Assembly (NCBI RefSeq): GCF_023078275.1 | Contig: NC_062996.1 | Span: 3,224,001 to 3,288,000 of the forward strand | Origin: Leguminivora glycinivorella | Taxonomy: Eukaryota; Arthropoda; Insecta; Lepidoptera; Tortricidae | Reading direction: 5' to 3' | Length of the DNA stretch: 64,000 bases | Shown: positions 8,437 through 19,292 of the stretch, piece after piece | Layout of the letters: each line of letters begins with the position of its first letter | Position numbering within the stretch: the stretch's first letter is position 1 | The notes under the pieces: generated by a model | The model's input: only the letters and a program-made list of their open reading frames with translations | Told to the model about the DNA's origin: nothing | Database searches by the model: none | Position numbers and translations under genes: made by a program

Positions 8437-11372
8437 GTGCGCAGCCTCCCCCGCGGGCCGCCCACAGCATTTAAACTGACGGCTGAGACAGCGGAGAGGC
8501 CCCGTGAGCTTAGGTTAGTTCACCAAAACCTACAGGGCTTCTCCAGCAAAGAGTTAGAGGTGGTTCTTTTCTTAGAATCACAAGATATTGATGTCATGTG
8601 CGTTACGGAGCACTGGCTCAAAGAATATGAATTATTAGTATTTAATATCTGTAATTATGACATAATTAGCTCGTTCAGTAGAAAGTCCGCCATTCACGGG
8701 GGATCATTGATTATAGTAAAAAATAAATTTAAATGTAAAGAAAGAAATGACATAGTTAAACTTTCTACTGAGCGAACTATAGAAATATCATGTATAGAAT
8801 TGGAGGATCACATTATAATGTGCGTCTACAGACCACCTTCGGCGGATTTTAGCGTTTTTGAGTCTGTGATGGAAGATGCGTTGAGACGAGTGTTTGTTAG
8901 CAGTAAGAAGATAATAATTTGTGGGGACTTTAATGTTAATATACTAGATCCCACGCATGGACACACAGTTAGATTCTTAAATCTTTTTCAGTCTTTTGAC
9001 TTGTTTCCGCTTTTCCACGAGCCCACAAGAATTACAGCCAGTACGGCGACTTGTTTGGATAATATATTCTGTAATTGTGAAGTTGAAAAGAAAGATGTCT
9101 TTAGTTGTTTCAGCTCTGATCACTGTGGTCAGAAAGCTTATTTCCAAGTCAACATTGTAAAACAACAGCAAGCGATTACGTATAGGCCTATCACTGCTAG
9201 CCGAATGGATAAGTTTAGAGAATCTATTATATCGCAGGTACCTACTTTGACAGGTATAAGCAAGCAAGATCCTGATACATTATACGGGGAACTGTCGAGT
9301 GTCATCCACGACGTCCACAAGAATATTTTTAAGACGAAGACTGTACAGCAAGGCCAATTGAAGTCAAAGTTTAGTGACTGGGCCACCGTCGGTATCCACA
9401 GAAGCAGGAAGAGATTGTATGACCTGTATGAAATGAGGAATTTTAACCATGATGAAAATTTTACTGAATATGTAAGGAGGTATTCAAAAGTGTTTAAGAA
9501 AGTTTGCGCCGCGGCTAAGTCTGCATTCTTAAGCAAGAAGGTCAGGTCGGCAGACAATAAAATAAAAGCTACCTGGAATATGATAAACGCTGAAACCGGG
9601 AAGACGAAACCCCGTGATGGCCATTACACACTAAAAGTTCAAGACCAAGTATTGTCTGCAGACGACGATGTTGCTGGCGCCTTTCAACACTTTTTCACCA
9701 ACATAGCCACTGATACTACACGGAATTTAAACTCCTCTGTAGTTAAGGCAGGTCTCTACTTGGACAATTACAATGTTAAGAAATGCAGCATGGAATTATA
9801 TTTCCAATTTACTGACCCCGAAGAGATTATTAAAACTTTCAAGTCCTTAAAAGTTAAAAACAGTGAGGACATTTGGGGATATCTGTGAAAGTCGTGTATT
9901 CAATTATTGACGTCGTGGCACCTTATCTAGCCGATGTGTTTAACGCTTGTGTTAGGGAATGTGTGTTTCCCAATCTGATGAAGTATAGTAAGGTTATTCC
10001 TCTGTTTAAATCAGGCAGCAAGGATGACCTTGGAAATTTTAGACCAATTTCCATACTTCCCGTTCTCAGCAAAGTGTTTGAGAAAATTATATTGAACCAG
10101 TTGCTTCGACATTTTAACACGAATGGATTACTTCAGCATCAGCAATTTGGTTTTACACGAGGTCGTTCGACGACAGATGCTGCCTCTGTGCTAATCAAGC
10201 ACATATACGATGCCTGGGAACTCTCGTTAGATGCTATCGGTATTTTCTGCGATCTCTCCAAAGCTTTCGATTGTGTGGAGCACGACACACTACTACACAA
10301 GCTGAAGCACTACGGTCTATCCTCTAAAGCTTTACAGCTTGTTGAATCTTACTTAAACGAAAGAACCCAGAAAGTGGTTGTAAATGGTACTGAATCTAAC
10401 GGTACAACTGTAAAGCTTGGAGTACCACAGGGTTCTATTCTGGGACCTTTTCTTTTCCTTGTGTATATAAATGATTTGCCATGTCTTGTAAAGAACAAAT
10501 GTGAGATAGTCTTATTTGCTGATGATACTTCACTAATTTTCAAAGTTGATAGGCAACTGAGTGACTATAGCCATGTGAATGAAACTTTGAAGGAGGTACT
10601 AGAATGGTTTACAGCAAATAACTTGCTCCTTAATGCCAAGAAGACGAAATGTGTTAAATTCTCTTTACCCAATGTAAGGAAGACAGATACTACCATCACG
10701 CTGAATGGCGAAAACCTGGACCTTGTCGAGAATACGCTCTTTCTTGGTCTTACTTTAGATTGCAATCTGCAATAGGGTCCTCATATATCTGCCCTAGCAA
10801 AAAGGTTGAGCTCTGCCGCGTATGCCGTAAGGAGAATTAGGCAATTAACTGATGTGGAGACAGCTCGCCTAGTTTATTTCAGTTACTTTCATAGTGTTAT
10901 GTCTTACGGCATATTGGCCTGGGGAAAAGCAGCAGATATTCAAACCATCTTCGTTCTCCAGAAACGGGCAATACGATCTATCTACAACATGGCGTCACGT
11001 GACTCACTGAAGGAACGCTTTAAGGAGATAGACATCCTTACAGTAGCTTCACAATACATACTAGATGTGATAATGTATACTCATAAGAATATAGAGTCCT
11101 TTAAGAAACTGTCAGATATTCATAGTTATAATACACGGAACAAACATAAGCTAGCGGTTTCCAAGTTTCGTCTACAGAAAGTGAAGAAATCGTTCCTGGG
11201 AAACTGTGTAACATTTTATAATAAGGTACCCTTAGAGGCATGGGATCTGCCCTTTACTTCATTCAAGAAGTACATAAAAAGTGCACTTCTCAAAAAGGGG
11301 TACTACAAAATTGATGATTACCTGGGAGATACTACACCATGGCCGACTATCCAGGCTCAAAATCTGTCATAG
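8437..11372 (+). pseudogene. CR1-group LINE polyprotein: endonuclease, RT and C-terminus
   Basis: The best preserved LINE in the window. Codons from about 8490 encode an endonuclease (LVHQNLQGF, VTEHWL, YRPPSADFSVFE, ICGDFNVNILD, SDHCGQ). The RT follows (FRPISILPVLSKVFEKI, QFGFTRGRSTTDA, GIFCDLSKAFDCVEHDTLL, LGVPQGSILGPFLFLVYIND, catalytic FADDT at about 10514-10530). The C-terminal region is at 10806-11372 (LVYFSYFHSVMSYGILAWG, IFVLQKRAIRSIYNMASRDS). Only two lesions are visible. One is a one-base frameshift in the GGGG run at about 9882-9885. The other is an in-frame TAG at 10773-10775 in the LQ-stop-GPHI context, probably an original TGG. The RT pattern differs from the Jockey families around it and fits the CR1/Daphne/Crack group. 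The ATG used as the start is uncertain. Confidence 0.85.
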
Positions 11373-11610
11373 TTTTGCTAGCAGTGTCCCGGGGAGACAT
11401 TGTGTCATGCTTAAGGCGCTGTTGCTACTGGCTGTTTAAATTATTGATCCTTATTATTGTATAATTATAATTTGGTATATATATATATTGACTTGTTGAG
11501 TACATACTAGTTATGTATTCTGTAGAATTAGTTGGAGATTGCTAGCTTAACAGTCTCTTGACGTGAAATTTGTATTTCATACGCATTTTTTTTTTTCTAT
11601 TTCTAGTTCT

Positions 11611-12256
11611 TTTGACACTTGGAGAACCTTTACACCTCCAAATTTTTATTTTTTATTATATCCCATTAATTATAATTGACTGTGGGGACCTTTTACATCT
11701 CCCAAGATCTTGTTTTCAATTAAGTCAATTTAAACTATGTAACATACAAGCACGGAATGTTGTGTCTTACATCTAGGTATACCGTATTCACTTATTATTG
11801 GAATATTTAATACAGCCCGGACAGCTTGAACATGTCATGCTCGCTAAAAAGTCTTTGCTTACGGTGACGTCGTTGATCGGGTCGCCACCTTCCCGAATGA
11901 AGGTTGAGGGAGGCGATGGCTGAGATGCGCGCCATATTCGTGAACGGGTGCTGTTTGTGAAGACCGGTCTGTTTCAGCTAATAGGGGCTATGCTATTCTA
12001 TGTAACATTAATTTTGAATGAGATTACGTTGAGGCACTCTGTTCGGTCCTTGTTTGTTTATTTTTCTTTCTGACTCTTGGAGACCATATACATCTCCAAG
12101 GAAAAAAGTAGATTAAGTATACATATATTTTTTTTTCCTTTGCTTAAGACAACAAGAGTCTTTTACAACTCTAAAGTTATTTTAGTTATTCGGTTTTTTT
12201 CTTCATGTATAATTTTTTTAGATGTACTTTGACACTCAGAGACTCTATACATCTCT
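11611..12256 (+). repeat. Five covarying stem-loop units in the LINE 3' UTR
   Basis: Five roughly 25-30-nt units of the form GAC-n4-stem-loop-stem, with loops ending in TACA or TACAC. The stems are TTGGAG/CTCCAA (11619-11641), TGGGGA/TCTCCCA with a bulge (11683-11704), CTTGGAGA/TCTCCAAG (12076-12100), AGAGT/ACTCT (12155-12172) and AGAGA/TCTCT (12238-12256). The stem bases differ between units but stay complementary. This is read directly. A role in RNA recognition by the LINE's own RT is inference. Confidence 0.7.
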
Positions 12257-12558
12257 AACATCTCTTATTAATAATCATAATAGCTTTGTACTTTGTATAA
12301 TTTCTTGTGTTAATTTTTTTTATGAATACTTTTGCTTATTAAATTGTATCTTGTTTTTTTTTAATGCATGTTAAATATAAGATGTAATGTTTTGAAAAGA
12401 AGTGGCCCGCCGAGTTTCTTGCCGGTCCCATAGTGGATACCCTCCTCCAACTGAGGGGGGACTGAAATCTTCTCGAGGCTGAGGCGTAGGGTTAGAGCCG
12501 GCGTAGTTTTATTTGACGTTCATAAGCGCATTGTAATATGCCTACTTGGAAAATAAAT

Positions 12559-12589
12559 ATTTCATTTCATTTCATTTCATTTCATTTCA
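12559..12589 (+). repeat. (TTTCA)n tail of the CR1-group LINE
   Basis: Six tandem copies of TTTCA after AAAATAAA. A short-unit microsatellite replaces poly(A), as in many CR1-group LINEs. It marks the 3' boundary of the element. Confidence 0.8.
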
Positions 12590-12683
12590 ATCTCCCGTCT
12601 GTTTTGTCGACGGCGGTAAATAGCCTTCTGGGCATATGTAAATCTAGTTTTAGGTAGTTCTAAGTTAGTATAGGGTCGTGACT

Positions 12684-12730
12684 CCGGGGGCACTGAACTG
12701 AGGACTTTGACCTCAGGGCGGTGACCCCGG
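12684..12730. repeat. Long stem-loop (CCGGGG / CACTG / CTGAGG arms)
   Basis: Arms at 12684-12703 pair with 12711-12730: 6 bp, then 5 bp with one G-T, then 6 bp, separated by a single mismatch and a 2-nt internal loop. The apical loop is 7 nt. The outer part resembles hairpins at 16596-16640 and 16711-16757. Confidence 0.6.
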
Positions 12731-12840
12731 CGCTGACGATATTTTTGTGAATATAGTTAGGTAACTGTTAGTTACACTTACAGTATAATCTCCGGCTTAA
12801 CCCACGCCGCCCCGGCAATTCAATGAACATCACATCACCA

Positions 12841-13055
12841 TGCCCACGCTTTGTCGAGGCTTTCGCTACAAAGCCGAAGGCACCCTCTCCCCCGTCCATC
12901 CATTAAAGGCCGGCGTTCCTCAAGGCTCAGTCCTTACCCCCACCTTGTTTAGTCAATGACCTGCCTAGGGTTCCTGGTGTCCATTACGCCTTGTTCGCGG
13001 ATGACACTGCGATCTTCGCGTCGTCCCCGCACCCCTCTAGGTTGTCCTCCTCCAA
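12841..13055 (+). pseudogene. Jockey-clade RT fragment (family A)
   Basis: A short piece of the RT palm: GFRYKAEGTLSPVHP, KAGVPQGSVL, then a frameshift before the FADD region (12990-13020), ending at PHPSRL. It breaks into a (GATG)n run at 13060-13077. Confidence 0.7.
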
Positions 13056-13079
13056 CGAGCGATGGATGGATGGATGGTG

Positions 13080-13573
13080 ACACGTCGTAGCCCAGCTCCG
13101 TGTTATCTTTTTCATAGAGGGTTACAGTGCGAACATTTTATAATTGCATTCATTCGCGCTTCAGCTGCGAGTCGAGCACACGTATCCCCTGTTGTTGCTC
13201 CTCGCTACCTTTTCGTGCCAAGCGTTTACTCTCCCACGCACATGCGTTCAGTCGCACGGTCGAGCTGTGGTTCCCACGCTCCCGTTGCGCCGCTTGAGGC
13301 GGCCGCGTCTCTACTCTCCCTCTGCGCGCGCAGCTCTCTCCACTGCGCCAGCCTGGACGCGAGTTTGCCGAGCGGCCGGGCGGCCATTTTGGCCAGCGAT
13401 CCTTTCGCGATCCAAAGTATCTAATTGCCATTGAGTAATATACTCTATCACCAGTGCGGAGCGTCCAAATTTCAGTGCGGTGTCAGCCAATAGAGACTGA
13501 CTCTAAGTTCTCGTATCCTTAAGGTTTTTTAGTGTTATCCCTAGTTCCTAAGTGTGTTATTTTGTGTACTGCC
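13080..13573 (+). promoter_or_regulatory. Probable 5' UTR / internal promoter of family A element
   Basis: GC-rich sequence directly upstream of ORF1 with no RT similarity. CAGTG-type starts (13452 and 13477) resemble the initiator-like motifs of Jockey-clade LINEs. The frames at 13062-13434 on both strands are GC-driven and have no match. The assignment is by position and composition only. Confidence 0.4.
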
Positions 13574-14423
13574 ATGAATTCCCTGTTGCCCTTCTCAACT
13601 GGACGAGCTAGAGGCTCGCCACCCAGGGGTCTTAGCCACCCTCAAAATCTTTACGGAGCCCAACCTGCCCACCAAGCTGAAACTGCAGGTACGTTGCCGG
13701 GTGAATCATCTGTCCATCCTCACCCTCATTATCATGCTCACCCCACCCATCACCCCCTCTTCAAAAGCCTCCCCCAGGGACCCGCGCGTGGCGGGTCTTG
13801 CTGCCGCGGCTGCCCTTAACCCCGCATTCGCTCAAACGGGCCTCAACCCGGCCGCGCACCCCCCCTATACCCCTCCCACTCATGTGAGGAGTTCGTCGCC
13901 TCCACAAACCTACTCGGAACTACCGTCCTCGCAGCCCTCATTCACCTATGAGGCAGAAACTCAAGACTGCTCGTTGCAGCTGAGCCAGTTCTCCCAGCAG
14001 GCCCCCAGCCAACAACTTACCGACTGTTCACTGACCCAGGGGCAAAAGTCATCACACCCTTCCCCGTCGCATAGCCAATCACGCGCCGACACTCCGGTGC
14101 CATCCGGTAGGTATTACTCGGACTCCGTATCCACTCTCACGGATGATGGTGGAAACACCGACGACCGTGAGATGGACTATGAGGACATGGCATACCTCTC
14201 TGACGAATACCAAGAAGCCACATCAAGAAAAAAATATTTACACGTGAGACCGAAGACCGACACTACCAGCTCTGTAAGGAAAGACTCTCCCGCCCCAGCA
14301 TCCCAAATGACTCGGGAACCCCACCCGTTTACCACCAACCGCAATCACTCCCCGCTCGGTGGAAGGGCCCCCAGCCGAGAGAAGAAGCCTCCTGCCCCCT
14401 CCCCCTCCCAGACCAACTCATGA
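13574..14423 (+). pseudogene. Family A ORF1 (gag), N-terminal disordered part
   Basis: ATG at 13574 (MNSLLPFSTGRARG) begins a frame that stops at 13819. A +1 frame (13701-14423) carries on with matching composition, so one frameshift lies around 13700-13800. The protein is rich in Ser, Pro, Gln and Thr and is probably disordered. It carries an acidic segment (DDGGNTDDREMDYEDMAYLS) like those in the family B gags at 17100 and 27010. No RRM-like domain or zinc knuckle follows. The sequence jumps directly to the RT at about 14440, so the gag C-terminus and the whole endonuclease are deleted. Confidence 0.7.
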
Positions 14424-14439
14424 CTGCCGAAGTAAAGAT

Positions 14440-15920
14440 CTAATAAACTCAAACCCCACAAGGCCCCAGGGGGCGATGGCCTCTTAAACAGATTATTTAA
14501 GCTGTTGCCCGTTGTCCATCATCACTTTCATCACCCTCATATTCGCCACCTCGCTCTCAAACAGTCACTTCCCCAGGCATTGGACTTGCCAATGTAATTT
14601 GCAACATTCCATCTAGCTATCGCCCCATTAGCCTCCTCAGCACGATGGGTAAACTCTATGAGCGTATCGTGCTCAGGAGGCTAAATAAATTCATCCACTC
14701 TTCTGACATCCTCATCAACGAGCAGTTTGGTTTTCGCCAAAATCATTCATGTATCCATCAAGTTCATCGTATTGTGGAACACAGCCTTTATTGGATGAAC
14801 GGCTGGAAGCATTCCATCCCCACAGCCGCCATATTCCTGGATGTGGCAAAGGCTTTTGACAAGGTGTGGCACAACGGCTTGATCCTCAAGCTGACCAAAC
14901 TAGGAGTGCCACACCAGATAGTCCTCACCATCTCGGACTATCTCAATTGTCGGGGCTTTCGCTACCGAGTGGAAGGCACTCTCTCCCCCGTTCATCCAGA
15001 AAGGGCCGGCGTTCCGCAGGGCTCTGTTCTCGCTCCCACCTTGTTCAGTCTCTTCGTCAATGATCTGCCTAGGGTTCCTGGCGTTCATTATGCCCTGTTT
15101 GCGGACGACACGGCGATCTTCGCCTCGTCCCCGCACCCCTCTAGGTTTTTTTTTATACCACGTCGGTGGCAAACAGGTTGTCTTCCCTTCTCCATCGTGC
15201 GATGGATTCCCTCGGGGAGAGGTTCCGTCGTTGGAGGATCGACGTCAACCCTGAAAAGAGTCAGGCCATAATATTCACCAGGAAAGCTATGAGACAATAT
15301 CTGAGATGCACCCCCAGATACAGCTATTCGGCACGGGCATCCCCTGGGTCGAGTCAGCCAAGTACCTGGGGGTTCATCTCGATAGGAGACTGAACTTTCA
15401 TCATCACATCAAGGTGGTTCGTGACAGAGTCTCCTTCATCTCATCCCGCCTCAATATCATGTTTAACGCCAAAAGCAAGCTGCGGACAAAGCATCCTCAC
15501 CCTCTACAAGGCCTGTGTAAGGCCAGCCTTTACCTATGCGTGTTCAGAGTTTGCCCACTGTTCTCGCAGAAGGTTTAAAATACTACAAACCCTTCAAAAT
15601 AAAATCCTACGGCGAGCCGCTGGTGCTCCACGCTTTGTCCGCAACTTGGACATTCACAGGGACCTACAGGTTTCATCCGTAAGACACTGCATGCAGTTCA
15701 TCTTCAAAAGATTCCACGAGGGGGCTGCGGCTCACAGCAACCCTCTGATCAGGGAAACTGTGAACTACACCCCCCCTCCCTTCAGTATCATTCAGGAAGA
15801 GAAGGGCCAAACATGTGCTTGGAGATAGTGATGATGAGTTCACCCGGGCGAATGAGGAGGAGATTCGCATTGAGGGTGAACTGCTTCGAGTGCGTTTGGG
15901 CCTTCTCATCCAGCTTCCAC
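14440..15920 (+). pseudogene. Family A RT domain and C-terminus
   Basis: Begins at KPHKAPGGDGL with several lesions up to 14620, then an intact stretch 14645-15150: MGKLYERIVLRRLNKFIHSS, INEQFGFRQNHSCIHQVHRI, AAIFLDVAKAFDKVWHNGLI, RAGVPQGSVLAPTLFSLF and catalytic YALFADDTAIF (about 15088-15120). A foreign piece of about 30 bp (T-run plus ACCACGTCGGTGGCAAACAG, 15147-15177) shifts the frame. RRWRIDVNPEKS, KYLGVHLDRRLNF, LQNKILRRAAGAPRFVRNLD, FHEGAAAHSNPLIRE and DEFTRANEEEIRIEGELLR complete the domain in shifting frames. The catalytic residues are present but the copy is dead. Confidence 0.85.
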
Positions 15921-16570
15921 CGCCACCACCACCACCGCCTTAATCACCACCTCCATTACCATCTTCAAGTTCTTCAACTCAGCCACCATCAAAGCCTCTA
16001 TCACCCCCTATTGCCCAGTCGTCACTACTTGATGACCTGGGCAATAGCCGCTTATCACCCTCATTCCCCCAAACTGCTCAATTCACCACCCCCGCTGTTC
16101 TCATTTCATTCACCAACACCCGGCAACAACTCGTCGGGCATAGATACCCCGTTTTCCCCTTTCCATACATGTTGTCCCGTCTATATGGCGGAAGTGATCT
16201 GGGACACACTTCACCCATCAACCGGGGAAGTCAACGGGCAAAGCCCAACATGGATGCCGCGTCGCGTAAACCGCGCCCCTTTCCCACTTCCGCCATTGGA
16301 CGGGCCGGCTACTACTTAGTAGCGTAATAGTAAACTGTGAACCGGACGATTGCCCGCCCGACCCGTTTAAATTCTTTGCACTGAGTCCTTAAGGCTCAGT
16401 GAATAGAGTTGTTTTTTCTGTTCTTCTTTTGTCACACCACATATTATATTGTCATCTTTTATTTGATATTATTCCATTAAAACTTGTGCTCACTGACTCC
16501 TCCAGAACTTTCTCCCAGGCTTTATCCTCATTCAAATTGAATAAAATTGCATTAGATCTGAAATAGGGTT
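15921..16570 (+). mobile_element. Family A 3' region
   Basis: After the RT C-terminus comes a His/Pro-coding, CAC-rich stretch, then non-coding sequence. It includes a 7-bp stem-loop (CACTGAG, 9-nt loop, CTCAGTG, at about 16380-16402) and an AT-rich end. No poly(A) or clear target duplication was seen. Confidence 0.5.
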
Positions 16571-16595
16571 AGGTTCGTTTTTAGGGTCACCCCCC

Positions 16596-16757
16596 GGGGA
16601 CACCGACCGGGGGCCACCAGCCTCCAGTCGGTGCCCCCGTGGACCGGTACAGGCGTGTCTGCCCTGCCACAGACCAAAATTAGACTGTGTAGATTGTAGT
16701 AGTACTAGTCCTGGGGACAGCGTCCCGGGGTCAACAACCGCGGGCCGCTGTCCCTAG
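16596..16757. repeat. Two long GC hairpins in a LINE untranslated region
   Basis: Hairpin one pairs 16596-16608 with 16628-16640 (CGGGG-A-CACCGAC, 12 pairs and one mismatch, 19-nt loop). Hairpin two pairs 16711-16722 with 16746-16757 (CTGGGGACAGCG, 12 pairs including one G-T). Both begin with GGGG-A-CA like the hairpin at 12684. They lie between the family A 3' region and the family B gag, so they could be 3' UTR or 5' UTR. Confidence 0.6.
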
Positions 16758-16859
16758 TGACTGGTCATTGTCTAGGATAAGTAGCCTTAAGATGATGGCG
16801 GCCCGCGGGTCACCCCTAGTTTTTAAGCCCTATGCACAAAAGTGTACAGGAGCCCCGTC

Positions 16860-17690
16860 CATCTAACGAGTAAAGGGCGCTCAGCCGCCCAACTCAAAAA
16901 TATCCAAAACAACCCCCCTTACCCCCTCTCAATCTCAAAACTCAATTCCCCGAACACAATATAAAGTCAGCTCAATTCCGCAAGACAGCTTTCCTCGTAC
17001 TCAAAATAGTATGCATAGCCATCCCTCCCCCCGCTCTCCGCACAGGGACCGTTCTCCTAGAGAACCCACTACACAGCACACTCAATCCTCCCAGGAGATG
17101 GAATTTGTGTACGATAACGATACAGATGATGACGATGTTGACGACGTAAGCGAATACACCGAAAATGAGTTAAGACAGTCAAACAGAGGAAAAATCGCAT
17201 GCGCCCCCCTCCACAAATAGTACTCTATGACCCAAATAGATGGCCTGTGGTATCAAAAGAGGCCCATAGATTAAATATAGGATTCCTGCGCTCACATGTA
17301 AGAATTGAAAGAACCACCAAAGAAACTGTTTTATTTCTAAAAACTCAGACACCAGACCAGTTACGCAAATGGCGTAAACTTCTTAAAAAGCGATATCACA
17401 CCAGCCCTACTGGTAAACAACGTAAACTTAAAGTGGTTATTCTGGGTCTCCCGGTTGCCATAGAAACAAAAGAGATCAAAGAGGAACTAGGCCAGGGCCT
17501 CCCGGTCCTGGAGGTTACCAGGATGGAAAAGGGCCCCGAGGATAAAAGATTTCGATATAGAAAAACCATGCGGCCTCAACGGGCTAAAGGTGGCCCCCAC
17601 ATAAAAGCCATAGAGTAGCCCAATGCCAAAGATGTCAAAGGTATGGCCATACAGCTAAATATAGCCTTTTTTCAACAACGGTATAAGAGA
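16860..17690 (+). pseudogene. Family B ORF1 (gag): disordered, acidic, RRM-like, first zinc knuckle
   Basis: The N-terminal part is Ser- and Pro-rich, then an acidic block (FVYDNDTDDDDVDDVSEYTE, about 17104-17163). A second frame from 17199 carries a gag-type RRM-like region (KVVILGLPVAIETKEIKEEL). The start of a CCHC knuckle (CQRCQRYGHTAKY, about 17625-17665) follows after a frameshift. The sequence then jumps into the endonuclease. Gag proteins of Jockey LINEs bind element RNA. This copy is broken in at least two places. Confidence 0.75.
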
Positions 17691-17697
17691 TAAGAAA

Positions 17698-19097
17698 GTG
17701 GAGCCCGGCCTTGCACTAAGAGACTTTAAAATAAATATCCTCCTTATCCTTATCCAAGAGTCCTTCCTGAAGCCCAGCCAGAGGAACCCAAACATACCTA
17801 ACTACAAGTTAATCAGAGACGACCGAACAGCAAACAAGCTGGGAGGTACCCTCATATACTTCAAAAAAGAACTACACTGCTCTCCCATTCCTCCCCTCAT
17901 CAGTCTGGAGGTCTCGGCCTGCAGACTCGGAAGGTGCTCACTCAATCCACACACACACCACTGCTCTCCCATTCCTCCCCTCATCAGTCTGGAGGTCTCG
18001 GCCTGCAGACTGGCATTGACGCCCCCCCCCCCCCGCCTTCCCATCACAATTGTGTCAGCTTACCAACCCCCTGCCGAGGACTTTGTACTGCAGGACCTGG
18101 AGGCATTGGCATGGACGAGACAGTCATTCTGGCTGGCGATCTCAATGCCAAACATGCCCAGTGGAACTATAAACTAAATAATGGCAAGGAGCGCACCCTT
18201 TATAAATATCTTACCTACAGCAACACAATTATAGACCTTATTGCACGAATACCTACAGGACATCCTTGACATAGCCTTGTTGAAAGGAGTATCGCTCCGA
18301 CTCCGACCACAGACCGGTGATCCTCAATCCCCCCTTCCCCTCAGAAGAAACCCCCACTAGGAAGATAACAAATTGGGCAGAAGTAGGCATGAAGTAGGTG
18401 TCATTTTAAACCAAGACGATTGCCCCTTATTATCACTTTCAAACTCCCCCTAAGCTCAAAGACCGAAATAGACATTCAAATAGAAAAGCTCACCACCGGA
18501 CTCCAAAATACCATTAATTCATGTTCAAAAACCATCCATGAAGAAGATTACTCAAAGAATCGATTGCCACCTGACATTATGAACCTAATTAACCATAATA
18601 ATATAGTCTTAAAAGAATTTTCCGTCTTCCCTTCAAGGGAAAATAAAACCACAATCAACAAGCTCCAACGCCAAATCAAAGAAAGGATAAGGGAATTCAG
18701 GGCTCATTGCTTGCAAGTGGGACGAGTTGCTTAAAGAGATCAGGCCAGGCCACCTGGCCTACTGGAGTCTGGCCAGAGCTTTAAAGGCAGACACAGCTGT
18801 GTCCATTCCACCACTTGCTCGCCCTGGATTATCCACACCAGCCTTCAGGGATGAGGAAAAGGCTGACTGCTTGGCCAGCAGTCTTGAGGATCAGTGTTCC
18901 ACAGGCAAGTCACCCTCAGACCCTGCCCAGATCCTACTGGTGGAAGGGGAGGTGGGGCCTACTTCTCTAGACCCTCTACTGACTCACCACTAGACCAAAT
19001 ATCTTTTATGGAACTCAAGAAATTGATATAAAACCTCAAACCAAAAAAGCCCCTGGCGTTGATGGGCTCCCCAGCAGAATTTTCAAAATCATGCCTG
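17698..19097 (+). pseudogene. Family B ORF2: endonuclease and linker
   Basis: The endonuclease lacks its first 30 or so residues. It reads IQESFLKPSQRNPNIPNYKL, TANKLGGTLIYFKKELHCS, ITIVSAYQPPAEDF, ILAGDLNAKHAQWN (catalytic Asp/Asn) and SDHRPVIL (catalytic His). A 53-bp duplication around a 31-bp insert (17875-18011) breaks it. The linker follows (FPSRENKTTINKLQRQIKER, EIRPGHLAYWSLARALKADT, EEKADCLASSLEDQC), then the RT start KKAPGVDGLPSRIF at 19040-19085, where another insertion interrupts. Several frameshifts are present. Confidence 0.8.
17875..18011 (+). repeat. 53-bp direct duplication flanking a 31-bp insert
   Basis: 17875-17927 and 17959-18011 are identical endonuclease sequence. Between them, 17928-17958 equals the last 31 bases of the repeat at 7685-7715, ending in (AC)n. 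It looks like a target duplication around an extremely short, 5'-truncated insertion. Confidence 0.75.
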
Positions 19098-19278
19098 ATA
19101 ATGTATCCAATTATTATTCTAATTACTTTTAATATTGTATTATGATCTCTTAAATTCAATTCAAAAATTTAAAGTTTAATTATTATTCTAAATTTTAATA
19201 TATGAACTGTAACTGTTGACGTGTAATGTATCTGTGCATTTACGAAATAAATGAATATGAATATGAATATGATAGTCT
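19098..19278 (+). mobile_element. 3' tail of an AT-rich LINE or SINE with (GAATAT)n
   Basis: AT-rich sequence ending in AAATAAATGAATATGAATATGAATATG. It interrupts the family B RT between PDNV and the continuation after 20185. The hexamer tail suggests a retroposed 3' end. The class is unknown. Confidence 0.5.
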
Positions 19279-19292
19279 AATCCATATAATCC

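Larger units (their letters stand above)
11373..12589 (+). mobile_element. 3' UTR and tail of the CR1-group LINE
   Basis: T-rich, non-coding sequence that runs without a break from the pol frame to a pentanucleotide tail (TTTCA repeats, 12559-12589). It contains five related stem-loop units (11611-12256). The short poly(T)-rich frame at 11570-11776 lies inside and looks fortuitous. Confidence 0.75.

Noticed and set aside
8977..9557. Minus-strand frames inside the CR1-group LINE
   Set aside because: They lie opposite the real endonuclease frame and have no motif.
13062..13434. Overlapping frames on both strands in a GC-rich block
   Set aside because: Long because of base composition. No motif, and the position fits an element 5' UTR.
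17802..18047. Duplicated Gly-rich minus-strand frame as a repeat protein
   Set aside because: The repetition comes from the 53-bp duplication inside endonuclease sequence on the other strand.
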